Below, piece after piece: positions 34,306-43,175 of a DNA stretch of 64,000 nt (position 1 is the stretch's first letter; every line of letters starts with the position of its first letter). Under the pieces are notes generated by a model. It saw only the letters and a list, made by a program, of their open reading frames with translations, made no database searches and had not been told where the DNA came from. The translations under genes and the position numbers were made by a program. The stretch spans positions 3,224,001-3,288,000 of the forward strand of contig NZ_QFFJ01000001.1 in the NCBI RefSeq assembly GCF_003308995.1, in the 5' to 3' direction. This DNA comes from Chitinophaga flava. Lineage in GTDB: Bacteria; Bacteroidota; Bacteroidia; Chitinophagales; Chitinophagaceae.

Positions 34306-35334
34306 TTATACCGTCCCTTCAAATTGCTCAAGGAAGCGGGTATCATTTTCAGAAAACAGGCGCAAGTCCTTGATCTGGTATTTCAGCATGGTAATACGTT
34401 CTATACCCATACCGAAAGCAAAGCCAGTATATTTTTCAGGATCAATGCCACAGTTGGCCAGCACTTTCGGATGTACCATACCGCAACCCAGGATCTCTAC
34501 CCAGCCGGTATGTTTACATACGGAACAACCAGTACCGCCGCAGATAAAGCAGGAGATGTCCATCTCTGCACTGGGCTCTGTAAAAGGAAAATAAGATGGA
34601 CGGAAACGGATGCCGGTGTTTTCACCGAACAACTCTTTTACGAAGTGATAAAGGGTTTGTTTGAGATCGGCGAAAGAAACATTTTCATCGATGTACAGAC
34701 CTTCTACCTGGTGGAAGAAGCAGTGTGCACGGGCGGAAATAGTTTCATTGCGATATACTCTTCCCGGGCTGATGATACGGATTGGCAGTTTGCCTTGCTC
34801 CATCACCCTTACCTGGGCGGAAGAAGTTTGCGTACGCAGCAGCCAGTCAGGATTTTTGCTGATAAAGAAAGTATCCTGCATATCCCTCGCAGGATGGTTT
34901 TCCGGCAGGTTTAATGCAGTAAAGTTATGCCAGTCATCTTCAATTTCCGGTCCTTCAGCAATGGTAAAGCCCAGCCGCTCGAAAATGCGGATGATCTTGT
35001 TGCGCACCACACTGATAGGATGACGGGTACCCAGCCGGTGAGGGGCTTCGGGCATGGTATAGTCAATTTCCTGATGATTGGCGCCGGCAGCTTCTTTCAG
35101 CCCTTCAAACTCTTCATAGCGGGCTTCTGCCAGTTGCTTAAATTCATTCAGGATCTGTCCAAACTCTTTCTTGCGGTCGTTGGGCACCTGTTTCATTTCT
35201 CCGAAAAGGGCCTTCACAATACCTTTGGTTCCCAGAAACTTAATCCGGTACTGCTCCAGATCGGCCGCATTGGCAGGCGTAAAAGCCGCTATTTCCTGTT
35301 TATAGGCTGCTATTTGCTGTACTAACTGTTCCAT
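34306..35334 (-). CDS. pheS: Phenylalanyl-tRNA synthetase alpha subunit
   Basis: Charges tRNA-Phe together with PheT. The 342-residue protein has an N-terminal coiled coil (MEQLVQQIAAYKQEIAAF), then class II motifs: GTRHPISVV, a YRNETISARAHCFFHQVEG block, and the C-terminal GFAFGMGIERITMLKYQI. A CxxC-type element (CFICGGTGCSVCK) lies near residue 275. ATG at 35334 is chosen; the upstream -7 box ends about 6 nt before it, so the message may be leaderless. pheT is not in the window. Confidence 0.95.
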   Translation of the reverse strand: MEQLVQQIAAYKQEIAAFTPANAADLEQYRIKFLGTKGIVKALFGEMKQVPNDRKKEFGQILNEFKQLAEARYEEFEGLKEAAGANHQEIDYTMPEAPHRLGTRHPISVVRNKIIRIFERLGFTIAEGPEIEDDWHNFTALNLPENHPARDMQDTFFISKNPDWLLRTQTSSAQVRVMEQGKLPIRIISPGRVYRNETISARAHCFFHQVEGLYIDENVSFADLKQTLYHFVKELFGENTGIRFRPSYFPFTEPSAEMDISCFICGGTGCSVCKHTGWVEILGCGMVHPKVLANCGIDPEKYTGFAFGMGIERITMLKYQIKDLRLFSENDTRFLEQFEGTV

Positions 35335-35340
35335 AAAGAA

Positions 35341-35348
35341 CAAAGATA
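35341..35348 (-). promoter_or_regulatory. -7 promoter element for pheS
   Basis: TATCTTTG on the minus strand, an exact TAnnTTTG match; the expected transcription start falls almost on the ATG. Confidence 0.5.
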
Positions 35349-35358
35349 AGTGATAATG

Positions 35359-36045
35359 CTAAAATATCAGCTTATAACCAACCCCACGGATATTAACGAT
35401 CTGGACCCGGGTATCTTCCTTCAGATAACGCCTCAATTTAGTGATAAATACATCCATACTACGGGCATTAAAAAAGTTATCATCTCCCCACAGGTCCATC
35501 AGCACAGTTTTACGCTCCATCACTTCATTTTTATTGTCGTAAAGCCTGCGCAATATCTCCGCCTCCCGATGAGAGAGAAACTCCGTAGTGTTATTACGGC
35601 TAAGGGTTTGTTTGGCATAGTTGAAAATATATTGCCCGATCATCACTGAACCCTCTTCCATCTCCCTCACTGCCGGATGATCGCTGAAACGCTTCAGCAA
35701 CGCCTTAATACGAACAATCAGCTCATCCATACTGAAAGGCTTCTTCAGGTAATCATTACCTCCCAGCTCAAAACCTTTTACCACGTCCGCCGTCTGTGAC
35801 TTGGCCGTCAGAAAGATAATAGGCGTGAATTTATCCTGCTTGCGGATCTCCGCCGTTACAGAAAAACCATCCATATTCGGCATCATGATGTCCAGCACCA
35901 CCACATCAGGACGTTCCTGCTGGTACAAACGTAACCCTTCCCGGCCATCCGATGCATACAGCATCTCAAAGCCACGCGTCTCCAGACTGTCTTTAACAAT
36001 CTGCCCCAGTTGCCACTCGTCTTCTATCAATAATACTTTTGCCAT
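35359..36045 (-). CDS. OmpR-family response regulator
   Basis: A 228-residue regulator: a receiver domain with EDE near the start, phospho-accepting Asp in VVVLDIMMPNMDG, FLTAKS and LKKPFSMDE, followed by a winged-helix domain (SHREAEILRRLYDNKN ... ARSMDVFITKLRRYL ... IRGVGYKLIF). It is preceded on the minus strand by its kinase gene, with a 141-bp spacer that carries a REP-like palindrome 14 nt from this ATG. It lies 24 bp from the pheS ATG. Confidence 0.92.
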   Translation of the reverse strand: MAKVLLIEDEWQLGQIVKDSLETRGFEMLYASDGREGLRLYQQERPDVVVLDIMMPNMDGFSVTAEIRKQDKFTPIIFLTAKSQTADVVKGFELGGNDYLKKPFSMDELIVRIKALLKRFSDHPAVREMEEGSVMIGQYIFNYAKQTLSRNNTTEFLSHREAEILRRLYDNKNEVMERKTVLMDLWGDDNFFNARSMDVFITKLRRYLKEDTRVQIVNIRGVGYKLIF

Positions 36046-36059
36046 TGAAATATCTTTTT

Positions 36060-36079
36060 CCCAGGGCTAAAGCCCTGGG
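36060..36079. repeat. REP-like palindrome, copy 1
   Basis: CCCAGGGC-TAAA-GCCCTGGG, an 8-bp stem with a 4-nt loop, lies 14 nt upstream of the response regulator ATG on the minus strand. It is paired in inverted orientation with copy 2. Confidence 0.75.
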
Positions 36080-36177
36080 CTAGGTTAGTTGAGCAGTGAC
36101 GATGCGTTTATATTAACTTTAATATAAATCAGCGCTTCGATCATTTAATTCATCATTACAAGCCTAAATAAATATAG

Positions 36178-36197
36178 CCCAGGGCTTCAGCCCTGGG
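36178..36197. repeat. REP-like palindrome, copy 2
   Basis: CCCAGGGC-TTCA-GCCCTGGG. The 4-nt loop contains the TGA stop of the histidine kinase (minus strand), so the element encodes the last codons (Pro-Gln-Gly) of that gene. Confidence 0.75.
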
Positions 36198-37608
36198 GAA
36201 TAAAAATAACGAATTCCGTGCCTTTGTCAGGTTCGCTATGCACACGGATAGTGCCGCCATGCATTTCCACGATCTTCTTCACATAACTCAGGCCAAGGCC
36301 GAAACCTTTTACATTGTGCAGGTCTCCGGTAGGAACCCTGAAAAATTTATCAAAGATGTTTTCCTGATAGGAGCGGGAAATACCAATGCCGTTGTCTCTG
36401 ACGATCAGCTTCAGCTGGCCGCGTTCTTCACTGCAACTGATATACAGCTGTACCTGTTCTCTTGAATATTTAATCGCGTTGTCTACCAGGTTATTGATTG
36501 CATTGCCCAGATGGGTTTTGTCTATGTAGACAGTGGGTCTGGTCAGCTTGTTGTCGTATCGTACCTGCAACATTTTGGTGGCCTTCAGCTGATGGTTGGT
36601 AAGAATGTTGTCGATCACCTCATTAAGATCTGTTTCTTCCCGGAACAGGTCGAAGTCTTCTTTCTCTTCCGCGGCAATGTGCAATACTTTTTCAACCAGG
36701 TCCGACAGACGCTGCAGTTCGTTTTTGGAAATATCGAGATAGGTCTGAGTTTTACGCTGATCATTTAACGCATTGAAGTTCTGTAACGCTTCCACTGCAG
36801 CAGATACGGTGGCGATAGGCGTTTTCAGTTCATGCGTCATGTTGTTGATAAAGTCGTTTTTTACTTCAGACAGTTTTTTCTGTTTCAGGATGGTGCGGAG
36901 CATGTATACGAAACAGAGGACGGTGAGCACCAGCAGCGCCAGGGAGCTCAGCAATGTCCATATCATTTTCTGAAGGATAAACTGAAGGGGTGATTCGAAG
37001 CTGGCCCTTACAAACAGGTTACTGGCCGGATTGAAAGGGATTTTGCCTGTTTGCCGGGGTTCTCTTTTGCGGATACTGTCACGGAAGCTTTCCCGTTCGA
37101 AGCCGCTGTAGCTCATGTGGAAGGTATCCAGTTTATAGGAGGTGGCTATCTGGCGGTTATGTAGTTCAGCGCGGAAGATGGAGTCCAGTTTTTTTAGATT
37201 GACGCTGTCATTGTGGTCGTTGGTGATCAGAAATTCGGAGATACGGCGGGCGAGTGTATCAGCGTAGATGCGGGCTGGTACATCGCTCCTCAGGCTGTCG
37301 GGAGGAGGACCTGGCGGGCCTCCATGCCAATGATGCTTCTTTTCAAATTTCCCTTCCTTTGCTATCACCACACGTGCACTGTCTTTTATCCGGGTGTAGT
37401 AGCGGTAGCCGCGAAGTTCAGGGAACTGCCGGTGTACATCTGAAAACTGCTTGTTGAAAACAGCCGTGCGCAGGGCTTCGTTGATCTCTTTACTGAACTG
37501 TTCCTGCCGGATGTGATAGGAATTGTATAACCAGTAACCCTGGAAAAGAAATATTCCCAGAATACAGCTACACATCAGGATAAGGATGTTTCGGATTCTT
37601 TGTCGCAT
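36187..37608 (-). CDS. Membrane sensor histidine kinase with His/Pro-rich sensor segment
   Basis: A 473-residue kinase with two membrane spans (~8-30 and ~215-240). Between them is a large periplasmic sensor domain, with a KKHHWHGGPPGPPPD segment near residues 90-105. The kinase core is intact: THELKTPIATVS (H-box), INNLVDNAIKYS (N-box), RDNGIGI (G1) and GFGLGLSYVK (G2). The start is the ATG at 37608. It is divergent from the GLPGLI/outer-membrane gene pair, which it may control, and its last codons come from a REP-like element. Confidence 0.9.
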   Translation of the reverse strand: MRQRIRNILILMCSCILGIFLFQGYWLYNSYHIRQEQFSKEINEALRTAVFNKQFSDVHRQFPELRGYRYYTRIKDSARVVIAKEGKFEKKHHWHGGPPGPPPDSLRSDVPARIYADTLARRISEFLITNDHNDSVNLKKLDSIFRAELHNRQIATSYKLDTFHMSYSGFERESFRDSIRKREPRQTGKIPFNPASNLFVRASFESPLQFILQKMIWTLLSSLALLVLTVLCFVYMLRTILKQKKLSEVKNDFINNMTHELKTPIATVSAAVEALQNFNALNDQRKTQTYLDISKNELQRLSDLVEKVLHIAAEEKEDFDLFREETDLNEVIDNILTNHQLKATKMLQVRYDNKLTRPTVYIDKTHLGNAINNLVDNAIKYSREQVQLYISCSEERGQLKLIVRDNGIGISRSYQENIFDKFFRVPTGDLHNVKGFGLGLSYVKKIVEMHGGTIRVHSEPDKGTEFVIFIPQG

Positions 37609-37675
37609 CAATAGATTTTAATATCCCTACAAAACTATCCATTCCCGCGTTAAAGGGGCGAAATCCTTAACAATA

Positions 37676-37752
37676 ATTAACAGTAAATAAGCCTTTTTAA
37701 CGGTGGTAGATAACTATTAACAGTAAATAACAGTAAATAAAGCTTTTTAACG
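37676..37752 (+). promoter_or_regulatory. Operator-like direct repeats upstream of the GLPGLI gene
   Basis: ATTAACAGTAAATAA at 37676-37690 and again at 37716-37730, with an extra CAGTAAATAA at 37731-37740. Each array ends in CTTTTTAACG (37693-37702 and 37743-37752). Repeat offsets are 40 and 50 bp, whole helical turns. They may be binding sites for the adjacent response regulator. Confidence 0.5.
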
Positions 37753-37799
37753 CAAAAAGAGGGCAGGAAGCGGGATTTTTGCCGATAAAACATACTGTC

Positions 37800-38618
37800 A
37801 TGAACCGTATTTCCCGAATCATCATGAGTGCAGCCCTGGTGCTGCCTTTTACCCAACCACTACTGGCGCAGCAATCCGGCACTATTGTTTACGAAGTGAC
37901 TGCTAAAACAGATCCGGAGCGGATGCGCGGCTTTCAGCGGGGTGGTGGTGATGGTGATGAAGCGCCGCAAATTCCCGATGTGATTACTTTTAAACAGACA
38001 CTCACCTTCAGCAATGGCCACGCCAAACTGACCACTGAAAGACCCGACTTTGGCGGTGGCGCCGGCAGGGGCAGAGCCCGCAGAGACAGTGCCAATACAC
38101 AGCAACAGGGACAAGGCGGGCAATGGCAGGGCCAACGCAGAATGGGCACGGGTATGGGCATGATGGGCCGTAACAACGCCCAGTATTTTGATCTCGCCAA
38201 CAAAAAAATCATCCAGTTGTTTACCACCTTCGGGGATGACCGGAAAACATATTACGCAGAAGAAGATTTTGTTATTACCGCTGATAACAAAGCAGGCGAC
38301 AAGACCAAAAAAATCGCCGGATATCCCTGCAAAAAGGCCACCATCAAGCTTAAAGACGATACCTATACTGTATGGTATACTACAGACCTGCCTTTCAGCT
38401 TCTCGCCGATCAATGGTTTACTGCCGGAAAACAATGCAGTGGTGCTGGTGGCAGAAGGTAGCAGACGTTCCTACAACGCTTCCAGTGTAAGCCTGCAACC
38501 TGTTACTGATACTGACCTAACCATCCCCGCCGGTGCAGAAAAGGTGAGCCAGGAACAACTGCGGGAAATCAGACAACAAGAGATGGAGAAATTACGTAAG
38601 CGGCAACCTCAAATGTAA
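37800..38618 (+). CDS. GLPGLI-family secreted protein
   Basis: A 272-residue exported protein (signal to about LLAQQ) of the GLPGLI family, defined in Bacteroidota and often encoded next to TonB-type barrels. GTIVYEVTAK begins the mature part; KKIAGYPCKKATIK, YTVWYTTDLPFSFSP and the GLLPENN segment (family GLPG motif region) follow. A long insert (~90-130) is Gly/Arg/Gln/Met-rich (GGGAGRGRARRDS, RRMGTGMGMMGR). The ATG at 37800 is preferred to a TTG at 37779. The barrel gene follows 38 bp downstream. Confidence 0.78.
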   Translation: MNRISRIIMSAALVLPFTQPLLAQQSGTIVYEVTAKTDPERMRGFQRGGGDGDEAPQIPDVITFKQTLTFSNGHAKLTTERPDFGGGAGRGRARRDSANTQQQGQGGQWQGQRRMGTGMGMMGRNNAQYFDLANKKIIQLFTTFGDDRKTYYAEEDFVITADNKAGDKTKKIAGYPCKKATIKLKDDTYTVWYTTDLPFSFSPINGLLPENNAVVLVAEGSRRSYNASSVSLQPVTDTDLTIPAGAEKVSQEQLREIRQQEMEKLRKRQPQM

Positions 38619-38656
38619 AAATTCATCCTATCTTACTTTTCCGTGGAATCTCGACT

Positions 38657-41530
38657 ATGAAAAAAATTATACAGTTCTTGCTGGTACTGAGTTTAGGAGT
38701 ATTGTGCTCCCAGGCCCAGGCCCAGCAAGGAAAGATTAAAGGACAGCTAACCGACCAGAGCACTAAAGAAGCAATGCCTGCGGCGACAGTAGTATTACTG
38801 TATGCCAAAGACTCTACTGTGGCTAATACCGCTATTACCGACAACAAAGGAAATTTTGAGATCGGCAACATTGCCAACGGCGACTACCGTCTGTACATCA
38901 GCTTCATGGGCTATAAAGCTATCAACAGGCCCGTTAAAATAAACGATGACAATAAACTGCTTACCCTCGGTACACTGGGTATGGAACTCAAAGGAGTAAA
39001 CCTCAACGCCGTAGAAATACTGGATGAAAAGCCCCCCATCGTTGTAAAAAAAGATACCCTTGAATTTAATGCAGACGCCTTCAAAACACGCGAAAACGCC
39101 GTGGTGGAAGACCTGCTTAAAAAACTTCCCGGCGTAACCGTTGATAAAGACGGCGCTATTACTGCACAGGGAGAAACTGTCACCAAAGTATATGTAGACG
39201 GGAAGCCCTTCTTCGGCAGCGATCCAAAGATGGCTACCAAAAATCTCCCCGCCAACATTATCGACAAGGTGCAGGTGATCGATAAAAAATCCGACCAGGC
39301 CGAGTTTACCAAGATAGACGACGGACAAACCGAAAAAGCCATCAATATCACCATCAAAAAAGATAAAAAGAAAGGGCTCTTCGGACGCGCCTCCGCAGGT
39401 TATGGTACCGACGACCGTTTCAGCACCTCACTCAACCTGAACAGGTTCCGCGACAATCAGCAGATGAGCATTGTTGGTGGTGGTAATAATGTCAACAATA
39501 CCGGTTATACCATCCAGGACCAGATGAGCTTCAGTCCCGCCGGCGGCGGTGGAGGCGGTGGACGTGGTGGTGGAAGAGGTGGCCGCGGTGGCGGTGGTGG
39601 TGGAGGTAGTGTCCTCATCAGCGCCGGCAGCAGCAGTAACAGCAATCCCGGTATTACCCGCAACTGGAACGCTGGCCTTAACTTCAGCGAAGACTTCAAT
39701 AAAAAAGTAGTCTTCAGCGGTAGTTATTTCTTTAACGACACCAAAAACAACCTGAGTCAGCAAACTTCCAGGCAAACCTTTGCAGATAACGGAACCACGT
39801 ATTACAATGAAAACTCCATGTCCCTGACGGATAACAGCAACAACCGCTTTGATACCAGGGTGGAGTACCAGATAGACTCTTTTCATTCCGTCATATTTTC
39901 TCCTTCTTATTCCCTCACCAATGGAAACACCTTCAGCTCCAGGGACTACCAGACGCTGAACAACAAAAAGGATACAGTCAACAAAGGAACAACAACCAAC
40001 GATGGACAAGGCAACAATCAAAACATAGGCGGATCACTGCTGTTCAGAAAACGGTTCAAAACACCTGGCCGTTCGTTCAGCATGAACCTGACCTATAACA
40101 ATACCATCAACGACCAGCAAAACTTCAACAGGTCCAGCGTATACTATTTTGCCAACGATAGCCTTTCCACCTTCAATCAAAACAACCAGATCAACAGCAC
40201 CAGCGCGAATGCCGGCGTAAATGTCACCTACACCGAGCCGATTGCCCGTGATCGTTATCTGGAAGCCAATTATGGTTTCACCAAATACAAAAGCAACAGC
40301 ACAAAATATACCTACGACTTCGACGAAAGCAAAGGGATCTATGATAAACTCAATGATTCGCTGAGCAACGCTTTTACCAACAATACACTTAACCAGCAGG
40401 CTGGTCTTACCTTCCGTACCAACAAGCTGAAATATGACTACTCTTTTGGGTTGAATGTATTGTTCAATAACCTCGATAATAACACCTATTCTTTCCAAAC
40501 AAAGAGAGATAGCGTTATTCATCAGAATACCGTCAACTTCGCTCCCAACGCTACTTTTAACTACACCTTCGCGAAGAACAAACGGTTACGCATAAACTAT
40601 AATGGTACCACACAGCAGCCTACCGTACAACAGCTGCAGCCAGTGCCGGATAACAGTAATGCGTTGTATGTGCAACAGGGTAATCCAGACCTGAAACCAT
40701 CTTTCAACAATACCCTGCGCATTAACTATAACCAGTTTAACAACACTACTTTCAGAGGCATGTTTGCTTCACTGAGAGGCACTTTCGGCACCAACAAAAT
40801 CATCAACTCTACCAAGCTGGATACCGCCACTGGAAAGACTTTCAGCAGACCAGTAAACGTAAACGGCTACTACAGCCTTACCGGTATGTTGCATAACTCC
40901 ATTCCGCTGTCCCGCACACCCGGACAAAACCTGAATACCGGTACCATGATCGGTTACAGCCGTGATGTAAACATAACGCAGGGAGTGATGAACTATAAAA
41001 ACACCTTGCAGCTATCACAGTCTGTCAACGTGAACTATATGTACAAAGAGTTACTGGACGCAGCAGTGGGCGCCAGTGTAAACTATAACGCCACCTCCTA
41101 TACGTTGCCGTCAACGCCCAATACGCAGTACTTTGACTACAACTTCAATGCTGATATGAATGTAAACCTGCCGCTGGGTTTTATGGTAGGCACAGACGTA
41201 ACCTGTACGCTCAACAGAGGCCGTACAGCCGGCTATAACCTCACTTCTACCATGTGGAATGCCAATGTGGCCAAATATGTATTTCCAAAGAAACAGGGAC
41301 TTATCAAGGTGCAGGCTTTCGACCTGCTGAGGCAGTATGTAAGCGTTTCCCGCGATGTAAGCGACAACTATATAGAAGACGTGCGGTCCAATGTACTGCA
41401 GCAGTATTTTATGGTGAGCTTCACTTATTTCCTGAACAAATTTGGTGGTAATACCAAAGGGAGCGACAGAGGTATGAGGATGATGGGTCCCAGAGGCGGA
41501 CAAGGCGGTTTCAGGATGAACCATTTTTAA
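38657..41530 (+). CDS. Outer-membrane beta-barrel protein with carboxypeptidase-like N-domain and plug
   Basis: A 957-residue TonB-receptor-like protein: signal to about QAQAQ, a carboxypeptidase-regulatory-like (CarbopepD_reg) domain (GKIKGQLTDQSTKEAMPAA, residues ~25-115), a plug (~125-225; LKKLPGVTVDKDG, VYVDGKPFFGSDPK), then a large barrel (OMP_b-brl_3 type). Residues ~293-318 are an almost pure Gly/Arg run, and the C-terminus is again Gly/Arg/Met-rich. The ligand is unknown. It is co-oriented with the GLPGLI gene, whose product has similar Gly/Arg/Met-rich insertions. Confidence 0.88.
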   Translation: MKKIIQFLLVLSLGVLCSQAQAQQGKIKGQLTDQSTKEAMPAATVVLLYAKDSTVANTAITDNKGNFEIGNIANGDYRLYISFMGYKAINRPVKINDDNKLLTLGTLGMELKGVNLNAVEILDEKPPIVVKKDTLEFNADAFKTRENAVVEDLLKKLPGVTVDKDGAITAQGETVTKVYVDGKPFFGSDPKMATKNLPANIIDKVQVIDKKSDQAEFTKIDDGQTEKAINITIKKDKKKGLFGRASAGYGTDDRFSTSLNLNRFRDNQQMSIVGGGNNVNNTGYTIQDQMSFSPAGGGGGGGRGGGRGGRGGGGGGGSVLISAGSSSNSNPGITRNWNAGLNFSEDFNKKVVFSGSYFFNDTKNNLSQQTSRQTFADNGTTYYNENSMSLTDNSNNRFDTRVEYQIDSFHSVIFSPSYSLTNGNTFSSRDYQTLNNKKDTVNKGTTTNDGQGNNQNIGGSLLFRKRFKTPGRSFSMNLTYNNTINDQQNFNRSSVYYFANDSLSTFNQNNQINSTSANAGVNVTYTEPIARDRYLEANYGFTKYKSNSTKYTYDFDESKGIYDKLNDSLSNAFTNNTLNQQAGLTFRTNKLKYDYSFGLNVLFNNLDNNTYSFQTKRDSVIHQNTVNFAPNATFNYTFAKNKRLRINYNGTTQQPTVQQLQPVPDNSNALYVQQGNPDLKPSFNNTLRINYNQFNNTTFRGMFASLRGTFGTNKIINSTKLDTATGKTFSRPVNVNGYYSLTGMLHNSIPLSRTPGQNLNTGTMIGYSRDVNITQGVMNYKNTLQLSQSVNVNYMYKELLDAAVGASVNYNATSYTLPSTPNTQYFDYNFNADMNVNLPLGFMVGTDVTCTLNRGRTAGYNLTSTMWNANVAKYVFPKKQGLIKVQAFDLLRQYVSVSRDVSDNYIEDVRSNVLQQYFMVSFTYFLNKFGGNTKGSDRGMRMMGPRGGQGGFRMNHF

Positions 41531-41552
41531 TTAAATCAGACCGTAATCCGAT

Positions 41553-41608
41553 GATTGATTTAGTGATTTGACAGTAGTCAAACCACCGTTCAGATCACTA
41601 AATCAATC
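41553..41608. terminator. Long inverted repeat after the barrel gene
   Basis: Arms 41553-41571 and 41590-41608 (GATTGATTTAGTGATTTGA and its complement, 18 of 19 paired) lie between the convergent barrel and small membrane protein genes. It likely terminates both. Confidence 0.7.
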
Positions 41609-41619
41609 CATTAGTAAAA

Positions 41620-41913
41620 CTACTCCATAGACACAGCTCTTCTGCTGGCCCATATCCGTTTTACAACCCATGCGATGGTGAAAGTGGGAATAAAATCCGT
41701 TCCCGGGAATAACTCTTCAATGAAGTTAAAGGCACTACCAAAAGTACCAATGGAGCCACCAAACATTCGGTAAAAAATAAAGGCAGAAATCGGGGCCCAG
41801 ATAAGATCACTGACTTCTCCCAAAACTGGTACAGTATAGCTGGCACAACCAATCAGGTCCATCAGGATACAGATCCACAAACTAGGGGTATACTTCTTTT
41901 CCATTTTTTTCAA
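41620..41913 (-). CDS. Small membrane protein of unknown function
   Basis: A 97-residue protein with about three membrane spans (LWICILMDLIGCASYTV, LIWAPISAFIFYRMFG, FTIAWVVKRIW). I do not recognise a named family, though such small proteins are common in Bacteroidota. A GGAGG lies about 10 nt before the ATG on the minus strand, a rare strong ribosome-binding site for this genome. Confidence 0.6.
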   Translation of the reverse strand: MKKMEKKYTPSLWICILMDLIGCASYTVPVLGEVSDLIWAPISAFIFYRMFGGSIGTFGSAFNFIEELFPGTDFIPTFTIAWVVKRIWASRRAVSME

Positions 41914-42265
41914 CCTCCGCTTTTCTATGCATAAACAAATTACTTACCAAAAAGAATTCCTGTTGTAAAGGTAGCATTTTCAGGGCGTGTACACATGACA
42001 GGGAAATACGAAAAATGAAAAAAATGCATATTCCCGCGACAATCTTCCCCGGAAAATAAGCCCCTGCTCCCCATCATGCACATCCCCAACAGGAGCCGGT
42101 CTCACCCATCTTCCTTCCTCAGAAACATCACTAACATCAACACTTATTGCAGTTAATGTTGAATTCGCTCATCAGAAGCATCACAAATATCAGCATTCAT
42201 CACAGTTGGTGTTGAAAATACGCTTATTTTCCATTAAATTCATCCCACTTAAAAGCACTCCTTAT
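41914..42265. other. Gene-free region with imperfect tandem repeat
   Basis: About 350 bp with no convincing gene. Between 42124 and 42230 two units of about 53 bp are imperfectly repeated (CATCAC...GTTGAA...CGCT). The second unit contains ATCAGCATTCATCA, a word found again in other intergenic regions. No clear promoter was seen for the downstream gene. Confidence 0.5.
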
Positions 42266-43159
42266 ATGCACGAGGACAACTCACGCCGTAACATGATCAA
42301 AAAAGTAGCGACTATGGCACTGGCATCCACCGCGTTATCATCCCTCACCGAAAGGGTATCCGCTCACGACAAAGCTGTTGGTGAGCCATTAAAAGGAAAA
42401 ATCAACCACTCCGTATGTGCGTGGTGTTACGACATTCCACTGGACGACTTATGTGTGGCTGCCAAAAAAATCGGCATCCCTTCTATCGACCTGGTAGATC
42501 CCAAGGACTTTGCTATCCTGAAAAAACATGACATGACCTGTGCCATGGTGGCCAGTAATGGTAAGGAATGGGGTATTACCAGAGGTTTCAACAATCCGGC
42601 TCACCATGATAAACTGGAAGCCTACTTCAAACATTATATCGACGAAACAGCCAAGGCCGGTTTTTCCAACCTGATCTGCTTCTCCGGCAACCGTAATGGT
42701 CTCAGCGATCAACAAGGCATTGAAAACTGTACCAAAGGACTGCAACGCATTATCGGTTATGCAGAAAAGAAAAAAGTGACCCTCGTGATGGAATTGCTTA
42801 ACAGTAAGGTAGATCACCATGACTATCAATGCGATCATACCGCCTGGGGTGTGGCACTGTGCAAATCAGTAGGCTCCGCAAACTTTAAACTGCTGTACGA
42901 TATCTACCACATGCAAATCATGGAAGGTGATGTGATCCGCAATATCCGCGACCATCATCAATATATCGCACACTACCATACCGGCGGTGTTCCTGGCCGT
43001 AACGAAATCGACGAAACCCAGGAACTGTACTATCCGGCTATCATGAAAGCCATCTATGAAACCGGTTTTAAAGGTTATGTAGCACAGGAGTTTATTCCTT
43101 CACATGCTGACAAGCTGGCTTCTCTGAATAACGCCATTCATATCTGCGACATTTCATAA
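42266..43159 (+). CDS. Tat-exported sugar phosphate isomerase-like TIM barrel (hydroxypyruvate isomerase family)
   Basis: A 297-residue AP-endonuclease-2-type TIM barrel, like hydroxypyruvate isomerase (Hyi) and inosose/xylose isomerase-like proteins. The N-terminus has a twin-arginine signal (DNSRRNMIKKVATMALAST). Putative metal ligands lie in VMELLNSKVDH, LLYDIYHMQIMEGD and AHYHTGGVPGR, with a final VAQEFIPS. Start at ATG 42266 gives the complete signal. Substrate unknown; export suggests a periplasmic sugar. Confidence 0.8.
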   Translation: MHEDNSRRNMIKKVATMALASTALSSLTERVSAHDKAVGEPLKGKINHSVCAWCYDIPLDDLCVAAKKIGIPSIDLVDPKDFAILKKHDMTCAMVASNGKEWGITRGFNNPAHHDKLEAYFKHYIDETAKAGFSNLICFSGNRNGLSDQQGIENCTKGLQRIIGYAEKKKVTLVMELLNSKVDHHDYQCDHTAWGVALCKSVGSANFKLLYDIYHMQIMEGDVIRNIRDHHQYIAHYHTGGVPGRNEIDETQELYYPAIMKAIYETGFKGYVAQEFIPSHADKLASLNNAIHICDIS

Positions 43160-43175
43160 CATACTGATATATAAT

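Noticed and set aside
39541..39606. GGT/GGC-rich run as a microsatellite or phase-variable repeat.
   Set aside because: It is in frame and codes for Gly/Arg; the codons vary, so it is not a simple repeat expected to slip.
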